Made by a program: the position numbers and the translations under genes. This document shows positions 1 to 5,879 of a stretch of 15,809 nt of DNA, piece after piece; within the stretch, counting starts at the first letter, position 1, and each line of letters begins with the position of its first letter. Below the pieces are notes generated by a model that saw nothing but the letters and a program-made list of their open reading frames with translations, made no database searches and had not been told where the DNA came from. The stretch covers positions 1 through 15,809 of the forward strand of contig JAIRVC010000314.1 of NCBI GenBank assembly GCA_031254095.1, in the 5' to 3' direction. Source of the DNA: Acidobacteriota bacterium. Its GTDB lineage: Bacteria > Acidobacteriota > UBA6911.

Positions 1-1
1 C

Positions 2-166
2 GCGGCCATACCGGTCTCGGCTTATATTCCGGGATGCGCGGTTCGGCCGGAAGCGATTATCGACGGCGTGGTCAAGCTCCTTAACAACCTGAAGAATCCG
101 GCCGCCGCGCCGGCGCTGCCGATAACGATAAATCCGTCGGGGGAGGGAATAGGACTTAATGGCTAA
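2..166 (+). CDS. Energy-converting [NiFe]-hydrogenase small subunit, NuoB/MbhJ-like (3' end only)
   Basis: This is the last 54 codons of a NuoB-family subunit, cut by the left edge of the window. NuoB-like subunits of group 4 hydrogenases carry the single [4Fe-4S] cluster that passes electrons to the NiFe site at the cytoplasmic face of the membrane. The visible segment has the family's C-terminal signature, YIPGCAVRPEAIIDGVVKL, in which the Cys is the last cluster ligand and the RPEAI stretch is highly conserved. The tail after it is short and Pro/Ala-rich, which suits a hydrogenase subunit of the MbhJ/EchC type. The TAA stop overlaps the next gene's ATG region by 8 bases, so the two are translationally coupled. 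It could be called EchC; the Mbh name rests on the downstream gene order. Confidence 0.85.
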   Translation, partial: AAIPVSAYIPGCAVRPEAIIDGVVKLLNNLKNPAAAPALPITINPSGEGIGLNG

Positions 167-644
167 CGAACAGGCGATTCAGGCGGAATTGCAGGAAAAA
201 TTTCCGTATTTCAGCGAAAAAATTAATGTTTCGGGAGACAGGCGCATCTGGGCCGAAGTGGAGCCCGCGAATTTTTTTGAAGCGTTCGACTACATCGTGA
301 AAAAGATGGATTTCCCGGTTCTCTGCATAATCACAGGACTGGATTCGGGTGATAATCTGGAATTAATCTATCATCTGTCGCGGCGCGACGGAACGATGCT
401 GAACCTTAAAACCTTTATTCCCAAGGCGAACCCTGTACATAAAACCGTGATGGTTGACTATTTCCCCGGCGCGGAGCTTTACGAGCGTGAACTTGTCGAT
501 CTGCTCGGAATGCGTATTGAAGGGCTGCCCGAAGGGAATCGGTATCCGTTGCCGGACGACTGGCCGGAAGGGCAGTATCCGCTGCGCAAGGACTGGACTG
601 CGGACATTCTGGATAAGCTGGACAAGCAACCGGAAGAAAAGTAA
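159..644 (+). CDS. Energy-converting hydrogenase subunit, NuoC (30 kDa)/MbhK-like
   Basis: This 161-residue protein belongs to the complex I 30-kDa (NuoC) family, which forms a stabilising contact with the NuoD-like catalytic subunit on the cytoplasmic side. The family signature is near the C terminus: ELYERELVDLLGMRIEGLPE (about residues 107-126), followed by R-Y-P-L-P-D-D-W and a Pro-Leu-Arg-Lys-Asp-Trp end, as in NuoC, EchD and HycE N-terminal domains. It is free-standing rather than fused to the large subunit, as in Mbh and Ech complexes and unlike HycE. Its ATG lies inside the 3' end of the NuoB-like gene and the large subunit starts 14 bases downstream behind a GGGAGG ribosome-binding site. 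Membership in the family is clear. The exact Ech versus Mbh label is inference from gene order. Confidence 0.88.
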   Translation: MANEQAIQAELQEKFPYFSEKINVSGDRRIWAEVEPANFFEAFDYIVKKMDFPVLCIITGLDSGDNLELIYHLSRRDGTMLNLKTFIPKANPVHKTVMVDYFPGAELYERELVDLLGMRIEGLPEGNRYPLPDDWPEGQYPLRKDWTADILDKLDKQPEEK

Positions 645-658
645 AGGGAGGCAGGAAT

Positions 659-1891
659 ATGAATCCGGACAAAATAGTGAAGATCCCGATGGGGCCGCAG
701 CATCCGGCTCTGAAGGAACCGGCGTGCTTTACAATCTCGTTGAATGGCGAAAAGCTGGTCGATCTTGATCTTCGGCTCGGGTACAACCACCGCGGCATTG
801 AAAAAGCGGCGGAGGAGAGAACTTATATCCAGAATATTTATCTTTTAGAGCGCATATGCGGCATCTGCTCGCACTCGCACACGACTTGCATGATTCAGTG
901 TGTCGAGCAAATCGCCGGTCTTGAGGTTCCGGCGCGCGGGCGCTGGCTGCGCACCATGGTCGGCGAGCTTGAAAGAGTTCACAGCCATCTGCTCTGGCTT
1001 GGCGTCGCCGCCCATGAAGTCGGATTCGATACGCTTCTGATGTATTCCTGGCGGGATCGCGAGATTGTAATGGATCTCCTCGCCGCGATGACCGGCAACC
1101 GCGTTAATTACTCGTTCAATCTGATCGGCGGCGCGAAGCTGGATATTACCGAGGAGCAGAAAAAAGACATTTTGAAAGCGGTCGATGCGCTTGAAGAGCG
1201 CACGAAATATTACATAGAGGTCGCAACGGAAGAGACTACGCTGGTTGCCCGTCTTTCCAACGTTGGGTACATCTCTCTTGACGACGTTATGCGAATCGGG
1301 GTTGTGGGGCCTACGGGGCGGGCGTCGGGGCTTGATAGCGATGCCCGGAAAGACGATCCTTACGCGGCATACGACGAAATTCCGTTCAAGGTAATAACCG
1401 ATACGCATTGCGACGTTTACGGCCGCGCTCTCGTCCGCATGGGCGAACTCATGGAATCTTACAAAATTATCAGATATGTACTTCAGAATCTTCCGGACGG
1501 CCCGATAGCGGTGAAGGCGCCGCGCAAAATCCCCGCCGGGGAAGCGATAAGCCGTTACGAAGCGCCGCGCGGCGAGGACGTCCATTATGTTCGCGCCAAC
1601 GGCACTGACAAACCGGAGCGTATGCGCGTCCGCGCTCCTACGATGGTCAATCTTCTTGCCGTGCCAAAAATGCTGAAAGGGGACAATCTGGCTGACGTGG
1701 CGATAACAATAGCCGCGATTGATCCATGTTTCTCCTGCACCGACAGGGCGATCCGTGTTTCCGATTACGACGGCGGCAACGCGAAGGTTATGACGTGGGA
1801 AGAAACGCGGCAGTTTAGCATAGACTGGTACCGGAAAAACGGAGTCGATTTTACGGAACTGAACAAGCGATTTGCCAATCGAATTAAATGA
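659..1891 (+). CDS. Group 4 [NiFe]-hydrogenase large (catalytic) subunit, NuoD/MbhL-like
   Basis: This 410-residue NuoD-family protein is the catalytic subunit that reduces protons or oxidises H2. It keeps all four NiFe-binding cysteines. The L1 motif is R65-I-C67-G-I-C70-S-H-S-H74 and the L2 motif is D355-P-C357-F-S-C360-T-D-R363. That separates it from true complex I NuoD and from Mbs/Mbx sulfur-reducing complexes, which lack complete ligand sets. A 47-residue tail follows Arg363. In this family such tails are cleaved after the metal is inserted, and a matching endopeptidase gene lies at 3362-3886. Length fits MbhL (a little over 400 residues). A start at 659 is supported by GGGAGG shortly upstream. 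A 112-base gap containing a strong palindrome separates it from the next gene. Confidence in the hydrogenase assignment is high. Confidence 0.95.
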   Translation: MNPDKIVKIPMGPQHPALKEPACFTISLNGEKLVDLDLRLGYNHRGIEKAAEERTYIQNIYLLERICGICSHSHTTCMIQCVEQIAGLEVPARGRWLRTMVGELERVHSHLLWLGVAAHEVGFDTLLMYSWRDREIVMDLLAAMTGNRVNYSFNLIGGAKLDITEEQKKDILKAVDALEERTKYYIEVATEETTLVARLSNVGYISLDDVMRIGVVGPTGRASGLDSDARKDDPYAAYDEIPFKVITDTHCDVYGRALVRMGELMESYKIIRYVLQNLPDGPIAVKAPRKIPAGEAISRYEAPRGEDVHYVRANGTDKPERMRVRAPTMVNLLAVPKMLKGDNLADVAITIAAIDPCFSCTDRAIRVSDYDGGNAKVMTWEETRQFSIDWYRKNGVDFTELNKRFANRIK

Positions 1892-1898
1892 ATATTTC

Positions 1899-1926
1899 AG
1901 GAAGCGCGGATTAATCCGCGCTTCCT
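1899..1926. repeat. 28-bp perfect palindrome in the gap inside the hydrogenase operon
   Basis: The arms AGGAAGCGCGG and CCGCGCTTCCT flank a self-complementary ATTAAT centre, giving 28 bases of perfect dyad symmetry. It starts 7 bases after the large-subunit stop codon. In RNA it would fold into an 11-bp stem with a 4-6 base loop. No T-run follows on the plus strand, so a classical intrinsic terminator is unlikely. A stem that stabilises the upstream mRNA segment, or a relic of the dispersed repeat described at 13549-13700, whose ends have a similar AGGAAACGCTGATTAAT core, are the likeliest readings. Confidence 0.7.
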
Positions 1927-2003
1927 TATCGGGCCGCGGGTTGAATGCTTTCACCCTTGGCCTGTAACCTTGGGCTATTAATTAACAGCCGGGGAAGGTA
2001 AAA

Positions 2004-2966
2004 ATGGCGGCATCCATAATTGAAATGATCGTATTCCCGGGATTTATTTTCCTGGGAGTTCTGGGCATGATTTTTGAGTACGTGGACAGAATTTTGTACG
2101 CGCGCCTGCAAAACCGCAAGGGACCGCCATGGTTCCAGCCTTTTGCGGATTTTATCAAGCTTGGCGCGAAGGAAGATGTTATTCCGCGCGAGGCGGACTC
2201 CAGAATGTTCAAGCTGGCGCCGATTCTTGCGGCGGCGGCGGCGGTCGTGGCTTCGTTTTACATACCGATGTGGGGCGGAAGCGCGCTTCATTCCTTTACC
2301 GGCGACGCGGTGGTCGTTATTTACCTGCTGACGATTCCAACGGTTTCTTTCTTTCTCGCCGGCTGGTATTCGACTTCGCTTTATTCGACGGTCGGCGCGG
2401 TACGGACGATTACGCAGCTTTTTGCCTACGAAGTACCGCTGTTTCTGGTCATTCTCGCGCCCGGAATTCTGGCCGGCACATGGTCGTTGAGCGGAATGGC
2501 GGTGTTTTACAGCCAGCACCCGCTTCTGTGCTTAACAAATGTTCTTGGATTTGTGGTTGCGATTGTGGCCTTGCAGGGGAAGCTGGAAAGAATCCCCTTC
2601 GATATACCGGAAGCGGAAACCGAGATTGTGGCGGGAACTTTTACCGAGTACAGCGGACGCCTGCTGGCTATTTTCCGGCTGGCTATTGACATCGAAACAG
2701 TCGTCGGCGCGGCGCTCGTTTCAGCGATCTTTCTTCCGTTCGGCATCGGGTTGGGCGGCGTTTTGGGATGCCTGGTTTTCATTATAAAGATAGCCGTTGT
2801 TATGTTCATCCTGGCGGTTTTCAAAACATCGATGGCGCGGCTGCGCATTGAACAGATGGTAAATTTCTGTTGGAAATATGTGGCCCCGGCGGCCGTCCTG
2901 CAACTGTTTATCAGCATGATTTTGGGCGCTTTTATCGGCGACGCTTTTATCGGCGGTGGGGAGTAG
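2004..2966 (+). CDS. Energy-converting hydrogenase membrane subunit, NuoH/MbhM-like
   Basis: This 320-residue integral membrane protein is of the NuoH/HycD family. It anchors the hydrogenase module to the membrane and links electron transfer to ion movement. About eight hydrophobic segments are visible. The central loop has the family hallmark, PFDIPEAETEIVAGTFTEYS (about residues 198-217), whose acidic residues lie in the region that couples to the quinone or cluster site in complex I, and the N-terminal loop has the conserved LQNRKGP-x3-FQP-x-ADFIKL pattern. Length matches MbhM and EchB (about 300-320). The ATG at 2004 is preceded by GGGGAAGG. The start of the ferredoxin gene follows 7 bases after its stop. 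Placing this gene after the large subunit rather than before the small subunit is the Mbh order, not the classical ech order. Confidence 0.92.
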   Translation: MAASIIEMIVFPGFIFLGVLGMIFEYVDRILYARLQNRKGPPWFQPFADFIKLGAKEDVIPREADSRMFKLAPILAAAAAVVASFYIPMWGGSALHSFTGDAVVVIYLLTIPTVSFFLAGWYSTSLYSTVGAVRTITQLFAYEVPLFLVILAPGILAGTWSLSGMAVFYSQHPLLCLTNVLGFVVAIVALQGKLERIPFDIPEAETEIVAGTFTEYSGRLLAIFRLAIDIETVVGAALVSAIFLPFGIGLGGVLGCLVFIIKIAVVMFILAVFKTSMARLRIEQMVNFCWKYVAPAAVLQLFISMILGAFIGDAFIGGGE

Positions 2967-2973
2967 AGACGGC

Positions 2974-3408
2974 ATGAAAAAACCTGGGAAAATGCTGGCC
3001 GAGTTATTTAGGAATGTGACAAAACCCCCGGCAACCATACAGTATCCGTTCAGGAAACTTGAAATTCCTGGAGATTCCCGCGGGCGGATCGTTTTTATTT
3101 CCGAAAACTGCATTGGATGCAAAATCTGCGTGCGCGACTGCCCGGCCGAAGCTATTTACATAAACAAGCCCGGCGAAGAAAAAATCTTCGAGGCGGTTTT
3201 TAATCTTGACGAGTGCATTTACTGCGCGCAGTGCGTGCTTTCATGCCCGAAAGACGCGCTTTCAATTTCACCGGATATCGAGCTGGCGCAGATCAGCCGC
3301 GCAAGCCTGAGATTGGTATATCCGGCCAAGCCAAAACCGCCGCAGCCGCCAAAGGAAAAAGTTGACAAGCCCGCTGAAGGAAACGCTGCTCCGGCAGCTT
3401 CCGCGTAA
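2974..3408 (+). CDS. 2x[4Fe-4S] ferredoxin-type hydrogenase subunit, NuoI/MbhN-like
   Basis: This 144-residue subunit has two CxxCxxCxxxCP motifs: Cys46, 49, 52, 56 and Cys81, 84, 87, 91. They hold the pair of [4Fe-4S] clusters that carry electrons from soluble ferredoxin to the NuoB-like subunit. The N-terminal 25 residues contain the TIQYPF segment typical of NuoI and its relatives. The C-terminal 28 residues form a Pro/Lys/Ala-rich tail beyond the clusters. I prefer ATG 2974, which sits 11 bases after a GGGGAG ribosome-binding site. An in-frame GTG at 2956 would overlap the preceding gene and include that site. The protease gene begins inside this gene's 3' end. Length is close to MbhN (about 140). 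Confidence 0.93.
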   Translation: MKKPGKMLAELFRNVTKPPATIQYPFRKLEIPGDSRGRIVFISENCIGCKICVRDCPAEAIYINKPGEEKIFEAVFNLDECIYCAQCVLSCPKDALSISPDIELAQISRASLRLVYPAKPKPPQPPKEKVDKPAEGNAAPAASA

Positions 3409-3886
3409 TTCCGGCGCGAAGGCTGTTTTTGTCGGCATAGGCTCGGAACTTCGCGGTGACGACGCGGTTGGCGTTGTGATCGTCAACCGGCTTGCGGAAT
3501 TGGCGAAATCCGCCGGTTGTTCCCGCTTTCTGTTTCTCAACGGCGGAAGCGCTCCTGAAAATATTCTTGGCGAAATCAGGGCGTTCCAGCCGGATATTAT
3601 CGTGTTCATCGACGCCGCTATTCTGGGCGGCGCGCCGGGAACCGTTCAGCTTATTGACACACGCCGGGAAAAAATTTCCGGCGTTTCTTTTTGCACCCAC
3701 AGCCTGCCGCTCACAATCATAGCCGAATATATCCGGCAGACTGTTCCCTGTGAGATATTCATCATCGGCATTGAGCCCGGCGATATGAACTTCCGTCCCG
3801 ACTGCGTCCTGACCCCGCCTGTAGCGCAAGCCGCCGCCGAGGTGGTCGAAATCGTCGCCGCTTACGCCGGTCTTTCCTGCGGATAA
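3362..3886 (+). CDS. [NiFe]-hydrogenase maturation endopeptidase (HycI/HybD family)
   Basis: This 174-residue cytoplasmic protease of the M52 family clips the C-terminal tail of the large subunit once nickel is in place. The N-terminal strand has GIGSELRGDDAVGV (residues 25-38, family pattern GxGNxLxxDDGxG). The three expected nickel-sensing ligands are Asp34, Asp84 (in VFIDAA) and His113 (in CTHSLPL). IEPGDMNF near residue 138 is also typical. The reading frame opens at a TTG (3362) 5 bases after AAAGGA and overlaps the ferredoxin gene by 47 bases. No better ATG or GTG exists before the conserved motif, so a non-ATG start is likely. Its place as the last gene of the operon and the tailed large subunit at 659-1891 support the role. 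Confidence 0.92.
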   Translation: MTSPLKETLLRQLPRNSGAKAVFVGIGSELRGDDAVGVVIVNRLAELAKSAGCSRFLFLNGGSAPENILGEIRAFQPDIIVFIDAAILGGAPGTVQLIDTRREKISGVSFCTHSLPLTIIAEYIRQTVPCEIFIIGIEPGDMNFRPDCVLTPPVAQAAAEVVEIVAAYAGLSCG

Positions 3887-3977
3887 GCTACGGCTTACGG
3901 GTGCAATTCGCCGCCTATCTGTTGAAGCGGAACAATGCGCGTTCTCAGGGCAAAAGCCCGTTGATTTTCCAGCGGTG

Positions 3978-3993
3978 ACGCAATACACTGCGT
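3978..3993 (+). terminator. Weak stem-loop after the hydrogenase operon, possible terminator
   Basis: ACGCA and TGCGT pair around a 6-base loop and are followed by TTCTAT. A second small hairpin (GGGC-AAAA-GCCC, 3948-3959) lies just upstream. Neither has a long stem or a clean T-run, so termination here is only a possibility. Confidence 0.25.
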
Positions 3994-4000
3994 TTCTATC

Positions 4001-4040
4001 ATAAATTTGCATCAATTTGCATAAATTTGCGTCGATTTGA
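4001..4040. repeat. Four phased 10-bp AT-rich direct repeats upstream of the HEPN-like gene
   Basis: Four consecutive 10-base units read ATAAATTTGC, ATCAATTTGC, ATAAATTTGC and GTCGATTTGA. The first and third are identical, the second differs at one position and the last is degenerate. A period of about one helical turn puts each unit on the same DNA face. They end 12 bases before the ATG at 4053, over the likely promoter or leader. They may be a binding site for a regulator or a simple tandem expansion. Confidence 0.6.
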
Positions 4041-4052
4041 AAGGCGGCGGCT

Positions 4053-4478
4053 ATGACAAACGCTGATATGCGATGGAAACAACGGTTTGCGAACTACAAA
4101 AAGGCGCACAACCGGCTTAAAAACGCCGCCGTCTTTTTTGCGGCAAAATCCGGCTGCGAGGAAGAACCTCTCGCCATTGAAGCGTTGATAAAATGCATTG
4201 AACTATCTTTCGAACTCGCGTGGCAAACCATGAAAGACTTCATGTCATACAAAGGTTATATCAAAGACCTTTACGGCTCACGCGATTCAATAAGAGGCGC
4301 GATGCAGTTTAATCTCATTGAAGGCGACGGGCAGCCCTGGATGGACATGATAGACGACAGAAACCGCGCCGCCCGCATATACGATGAGGGCGTCGCGAAG
4401 CATCTGGCAAACAGGATCGTCGATGGCTACTGCGGCGAATTTGTCAAATTTGAAGAGAAAATGAACTCCTTTCTATGA
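4053..4478 (+). CDS. HI0074-family HEPN-like nucleotidyltransferase-associated protein, motif-degenerate
   Basis: This 141-residue helical protein resembles the HI0074 family, the partner of small MNT nucleotidyltransferases in HEPN/MNT two-gene modules, many of which act as toxin-antitoxin pairs. Recognisable blocks are MRWKQRFANYKKA at the start, ELSFELAWQTMKDFMSYKG (residues 50-68), GSRDSIRGAMQFNLI (75-89) and the W-x-D-M-I-D-D-R-N block at 96-104. The family usually has RX4HXY here. This copy reads R103-N-R-A-A-R108-I-Y110, so the His is replaced by Arg while the Tyr remains. Its stop overlaps the start of the next frame as ATGA, the coupling expected for the MNT partner, but that partner is truncated. 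An RNase toxin role is therefore doubtful for this copy. A start at Met6 (4068) is also possible. Confidence 0.8.
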   Translation: MTNADMRWKQRFANYKKAHNRLKNAAVFFAAKSGCEEEPLAIEALIKCIELSFELAWQTMKDFMSYKGYIKDLYGSRDSIRGAMQFNLIEGDGQPWMDMIDDRNRAARIYDEGVAKHLANRIVDGYCGEFVKFEEKMNSFL

Positions 4479-4591
4479 ACCACGGGCTTTCGCAAAGGTC
4501 GCTTGATACGCTGCATCGCATTTTCAGGAAACACAAATCCCTTAAAGATCACGACTCGTATTATGTTTATAATGCCAATTTGGTATTATAA
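4475..4591 (+). pseudogene. Truncated MNT nucleotidyltransferase (HI0073-like) remnant
   Basis: A 38-codon frame begins on the ATGA overlap with the HEPN-like gene. Its first 24 residues, MNHGLSQRSLDTLHRIFRKH plus KSLK, look like the N-terminal helix of HI0073-type nucleotidyltransferases. In intact proteins this is soon followed by the GSRAxG and DxD catalytic motifs. Here the frame changes to unrelated residues and stops within about 14 codons, inside a 33-bp palindrome, with no GSRAxG motif in any frame before the next gene. I read this as a 5' remnant left by a deletion or rearrangement. The identification rests on remembered family N termini and on the gene position, not on a search. Confidence 0.6.
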
Positions 4592-4595
4592 ACAT
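4563..4595. repeat. 33-bp near-perfect palindrome at the end of the MNT remnant
   Basis: Two 16-base arms, ATGTTTATAATGCCAA (4563-4578) and TTGGTATTATAAACAT (4580-4595), are complementary around a single T with one G-T pair. The site is AT-rich and spans the stop codon of the MNT remnant. No T-run follows, so it is a poor terminator. It may be an operator, a replication or recombination scar at the truncation point, or a very short inverted-repeat element. Confidence 0.7.
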
Positions 4596-4651
4596 CTGAT
4601 GTAACCGTGTACCGAGTGAATATTTTGTCCGCTTAACGGAAAGGAGTAATT

Positions 4652-5068
4652 ATGAAAAAGACGGGATTGACCATACTGACAGCCGCCGTATGCCTGGCGC
4701 TGGCAGTCGTTGTTTGCGCCGCGGCCCAGAAGGGGCTGCCGCGAATCAGCATTCAGGAACTGAAGGGTATGATTGATAAGGGAACGCCTGTAATGATCAT
4801 AGATGTGCAGCCAAAGGAAATATATGCGAAAGGCCATATAAAAGGCGCTATTTCCCTGCCGGCCAGTTCACGGATCAAGCTGGAAGATGTTTGGGATTTT
4901 CCGTATGACCGGATGATCGTGACTTACTGCGACTGCGGCCCGGGGGAAACGGACAGTACGGACGCCGCCGAACAGTTGATCAAATTCGGCTACGATAATG
5001 TAAAGGTATTGGCGGATCCGTCCATAAAAGGGTGGATTGCGGCGAAATATCCGTTGGAGAAGAAATAA
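4652..5068 (+). CDS. Exported single-domain rhodanese-like protein
   Basis: This 138-residue protein has an N-terminal signal peptide (Lys2-Lys3, then a hydrophobic run to about Cys22, likely cut near Ala25-Gln26). A rhodanese fold follows: MIIDVQPKEIYAKGHIKGAI (48-67) is the usual D-x-R-x-x-x-E-F-x-x-GHIxGA block with Gln-Pro in place of the common Arg-x. The active-site loop reads VTYC93-D-C95-GPGETDS. Cys93 aligns with the sulfur-carrying cysteine and Cys95 adds a second thiol two residues on. Such proteins carry persulfide sulfur or act in thiol exchange, here outside the cytoplasmic membrane. AAAGGAG precedes the ATG. The selenoprotein candidate begins 27 bases downstream on the same strand, so the two probably share a transcript and possibly a substrate. 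Confidence 0.85.
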   Translation: MKKTGLTILTAAVCLALAVVVCAAAQKGLPRISIQELKGMIDKGTPVMIIDVQPKEIYAKGHIKGAISLPASSRIKLEDVWDFPYDRMIVTYCDCGPGETDSTDAAEQLIKFGYDNVKVLADPSIKGWIAAKYPLEKK

Positions 5069-5095
5069 ATCACCGCGGAAAAGGGAGGTATTTCC

Positions 5096-5821
5096 ATGCA
5101 ATTACGGAAGACCGTCGTAATCATGACGTTTGCGATTTTAATGTGTATTTCGCAGAACGGGTTTTCGGAAAATGGTTTCCTGAAAGCCGTTCCCGATGTT
5201 GTCGATCTGGGCGCAATAGAAGAAGGCAGCCCTGCCGCCGTTGCCGTAATGATACAAAACACAGGAACGACGCCGGTTGATATAACCAATGTAAGAACGA
5301 ATTGAGCATGTACTGAAGCTGTGCTTGGAAAGCATAGTTTGAAACCGGGCGAACAGGTCGAGTTGAGCGTTAGCTATGATACGGCAGGCCGGCCGGGGCT
5401 GTTTGAGAAAAAAGTAATTTTTACAACAAATATTTCAGGCGAAGAACCGATTGAAATTTTTACAATAAAGGGAGTGGTCAACGAGGCGCCTTCCGCGAAG
5501 ATAGCCGCATCGCCACGCAGGATTACCCTGACGGGTAACGAGCGCCGCGATGGGAAAAAACAGGCTCTTGAAATAAAAAACGAAGGGAATATACCGCTTG
5601 TTGTTACCGGAATCCGTTCGCGCGACGGCCGGAGCGTATATTTTGACGGAACCGGGCAGGGAGCGATTACGATTGAACCCGATCAGACAAAAACCTTTGA
5701 GATTCAACTGGGCGGCAAAGATGTAAGCGCCTCGGAACGCGAATACATACAGATAGAATGCAATGCGAGAAACGCCGGAGACTCGGGATATTTCATCATC
5801 GTTCAATATGACGCGCCATGA
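5096..5821 (+). CDS. Exported DUF1573-type selenoprotein, selenocysteine encoded by UGA at 5303-5305
   Basis: One continuous frame encodes 241 residues if UGA at codon 70 is read as selenocysteine. A signal peptide occupies about residues 1-24. Residues 31-125 match a DUF1573 immunoglobulin-like domain: VDLGAIEEGSPAAVAVMIQN, then DITNVRTN-Sec70-A-C72-T, then LKPGE and YDTAGRPG. Family members usually read NVRTSCGCT at this place, so Sec70 replaces the first Cys of the conserved CxC and the spacing to the APGE-like block is unchanged. A second beta-rich domain fills residues 126-241. The sequence stays coding and family-like on both sides of the UGA, and a SECIS-like hairpin follows at 5316-5340. 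GGGAGG precedes ATG 5096. A nonsense mutation of a Cys codon is the main alternative, but the hairpin and intact flanks argue against it. It is co-directional with the rhodanese. Confidence 0.88.
5316..5340 (+). promoter_or_regulatory. Bacterial SECIS-like hairpin for selenocysteine insertion
   Basis: AAGCTGTGCTT (5316-5326) pairs with AAGCATAGTTT (5330-5340): 11 pairs including two G-U, with GGA at the tip (or UGGA/UUGGAA if the top pairs open). The tip guanines lie 22-23 bases after the UGA, close to the distance in E. coli fdhF, and bacterial SECIS elements need guanine in the apical loop for SelB binding. The stem lies in codons whose residues (E-A-V-L-G-K-H-S-L) are in the variable part of the domain. 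Confidence 0.8.
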
Positions 5822-5828
5822 AATATCC

Positions 5829-5879
5829 AAAAATATGGAAGTCAGCGAAGCTCTGCGTAGTCAGTAGCTGGCTTCCATA
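5829..5879 (-). terminator. Intrinsic terminator of the flavoprotein/polyferredoxin operon
   Basis: On the minus strand, TATGGAAGCCAGC and GCTGACTTCCATA form a 13-base stem (one wobble) around a 20-base loop, followed directly by TTTTT. The stem includes the polyferredoxin stop codon. On the plus strand the hairpin is followed by CCCGAATGG, so it should not terminate the selenoprotein transcript. Confidence 0.7.

Noticed and set aside
659..1891. Complex I NuoD or a sulfur-reducing Mbs/Mbx subunit
   Set aside because: All four NiFe cysteines are present in RxCGxC and DPCxxCxxR, which fits a hydrogenase.
1899..1926. Intrinsic terminator splitting the hydrogenase operon
   Set aside because: The stem is strong but has no following T-run, and the downstream genes belong to the same complex.
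845..1954. 369-codon minus-strand frame opposite the hydrogenase large subunit
   Set aside because: Pure antisense shadow of a gene with clear catalytic motifs.
4001..4040. CRISPR array
   Set aside because: The 10-bp units are contiguous, with no spacers, and too short.
5321..5821. A separate gene starting at GTG 5321
   Set aside because: It is in the same frame as 5096-5302, continues the same domain, and has no ribosome-binding site; the UGA is better read as selenocysteine.
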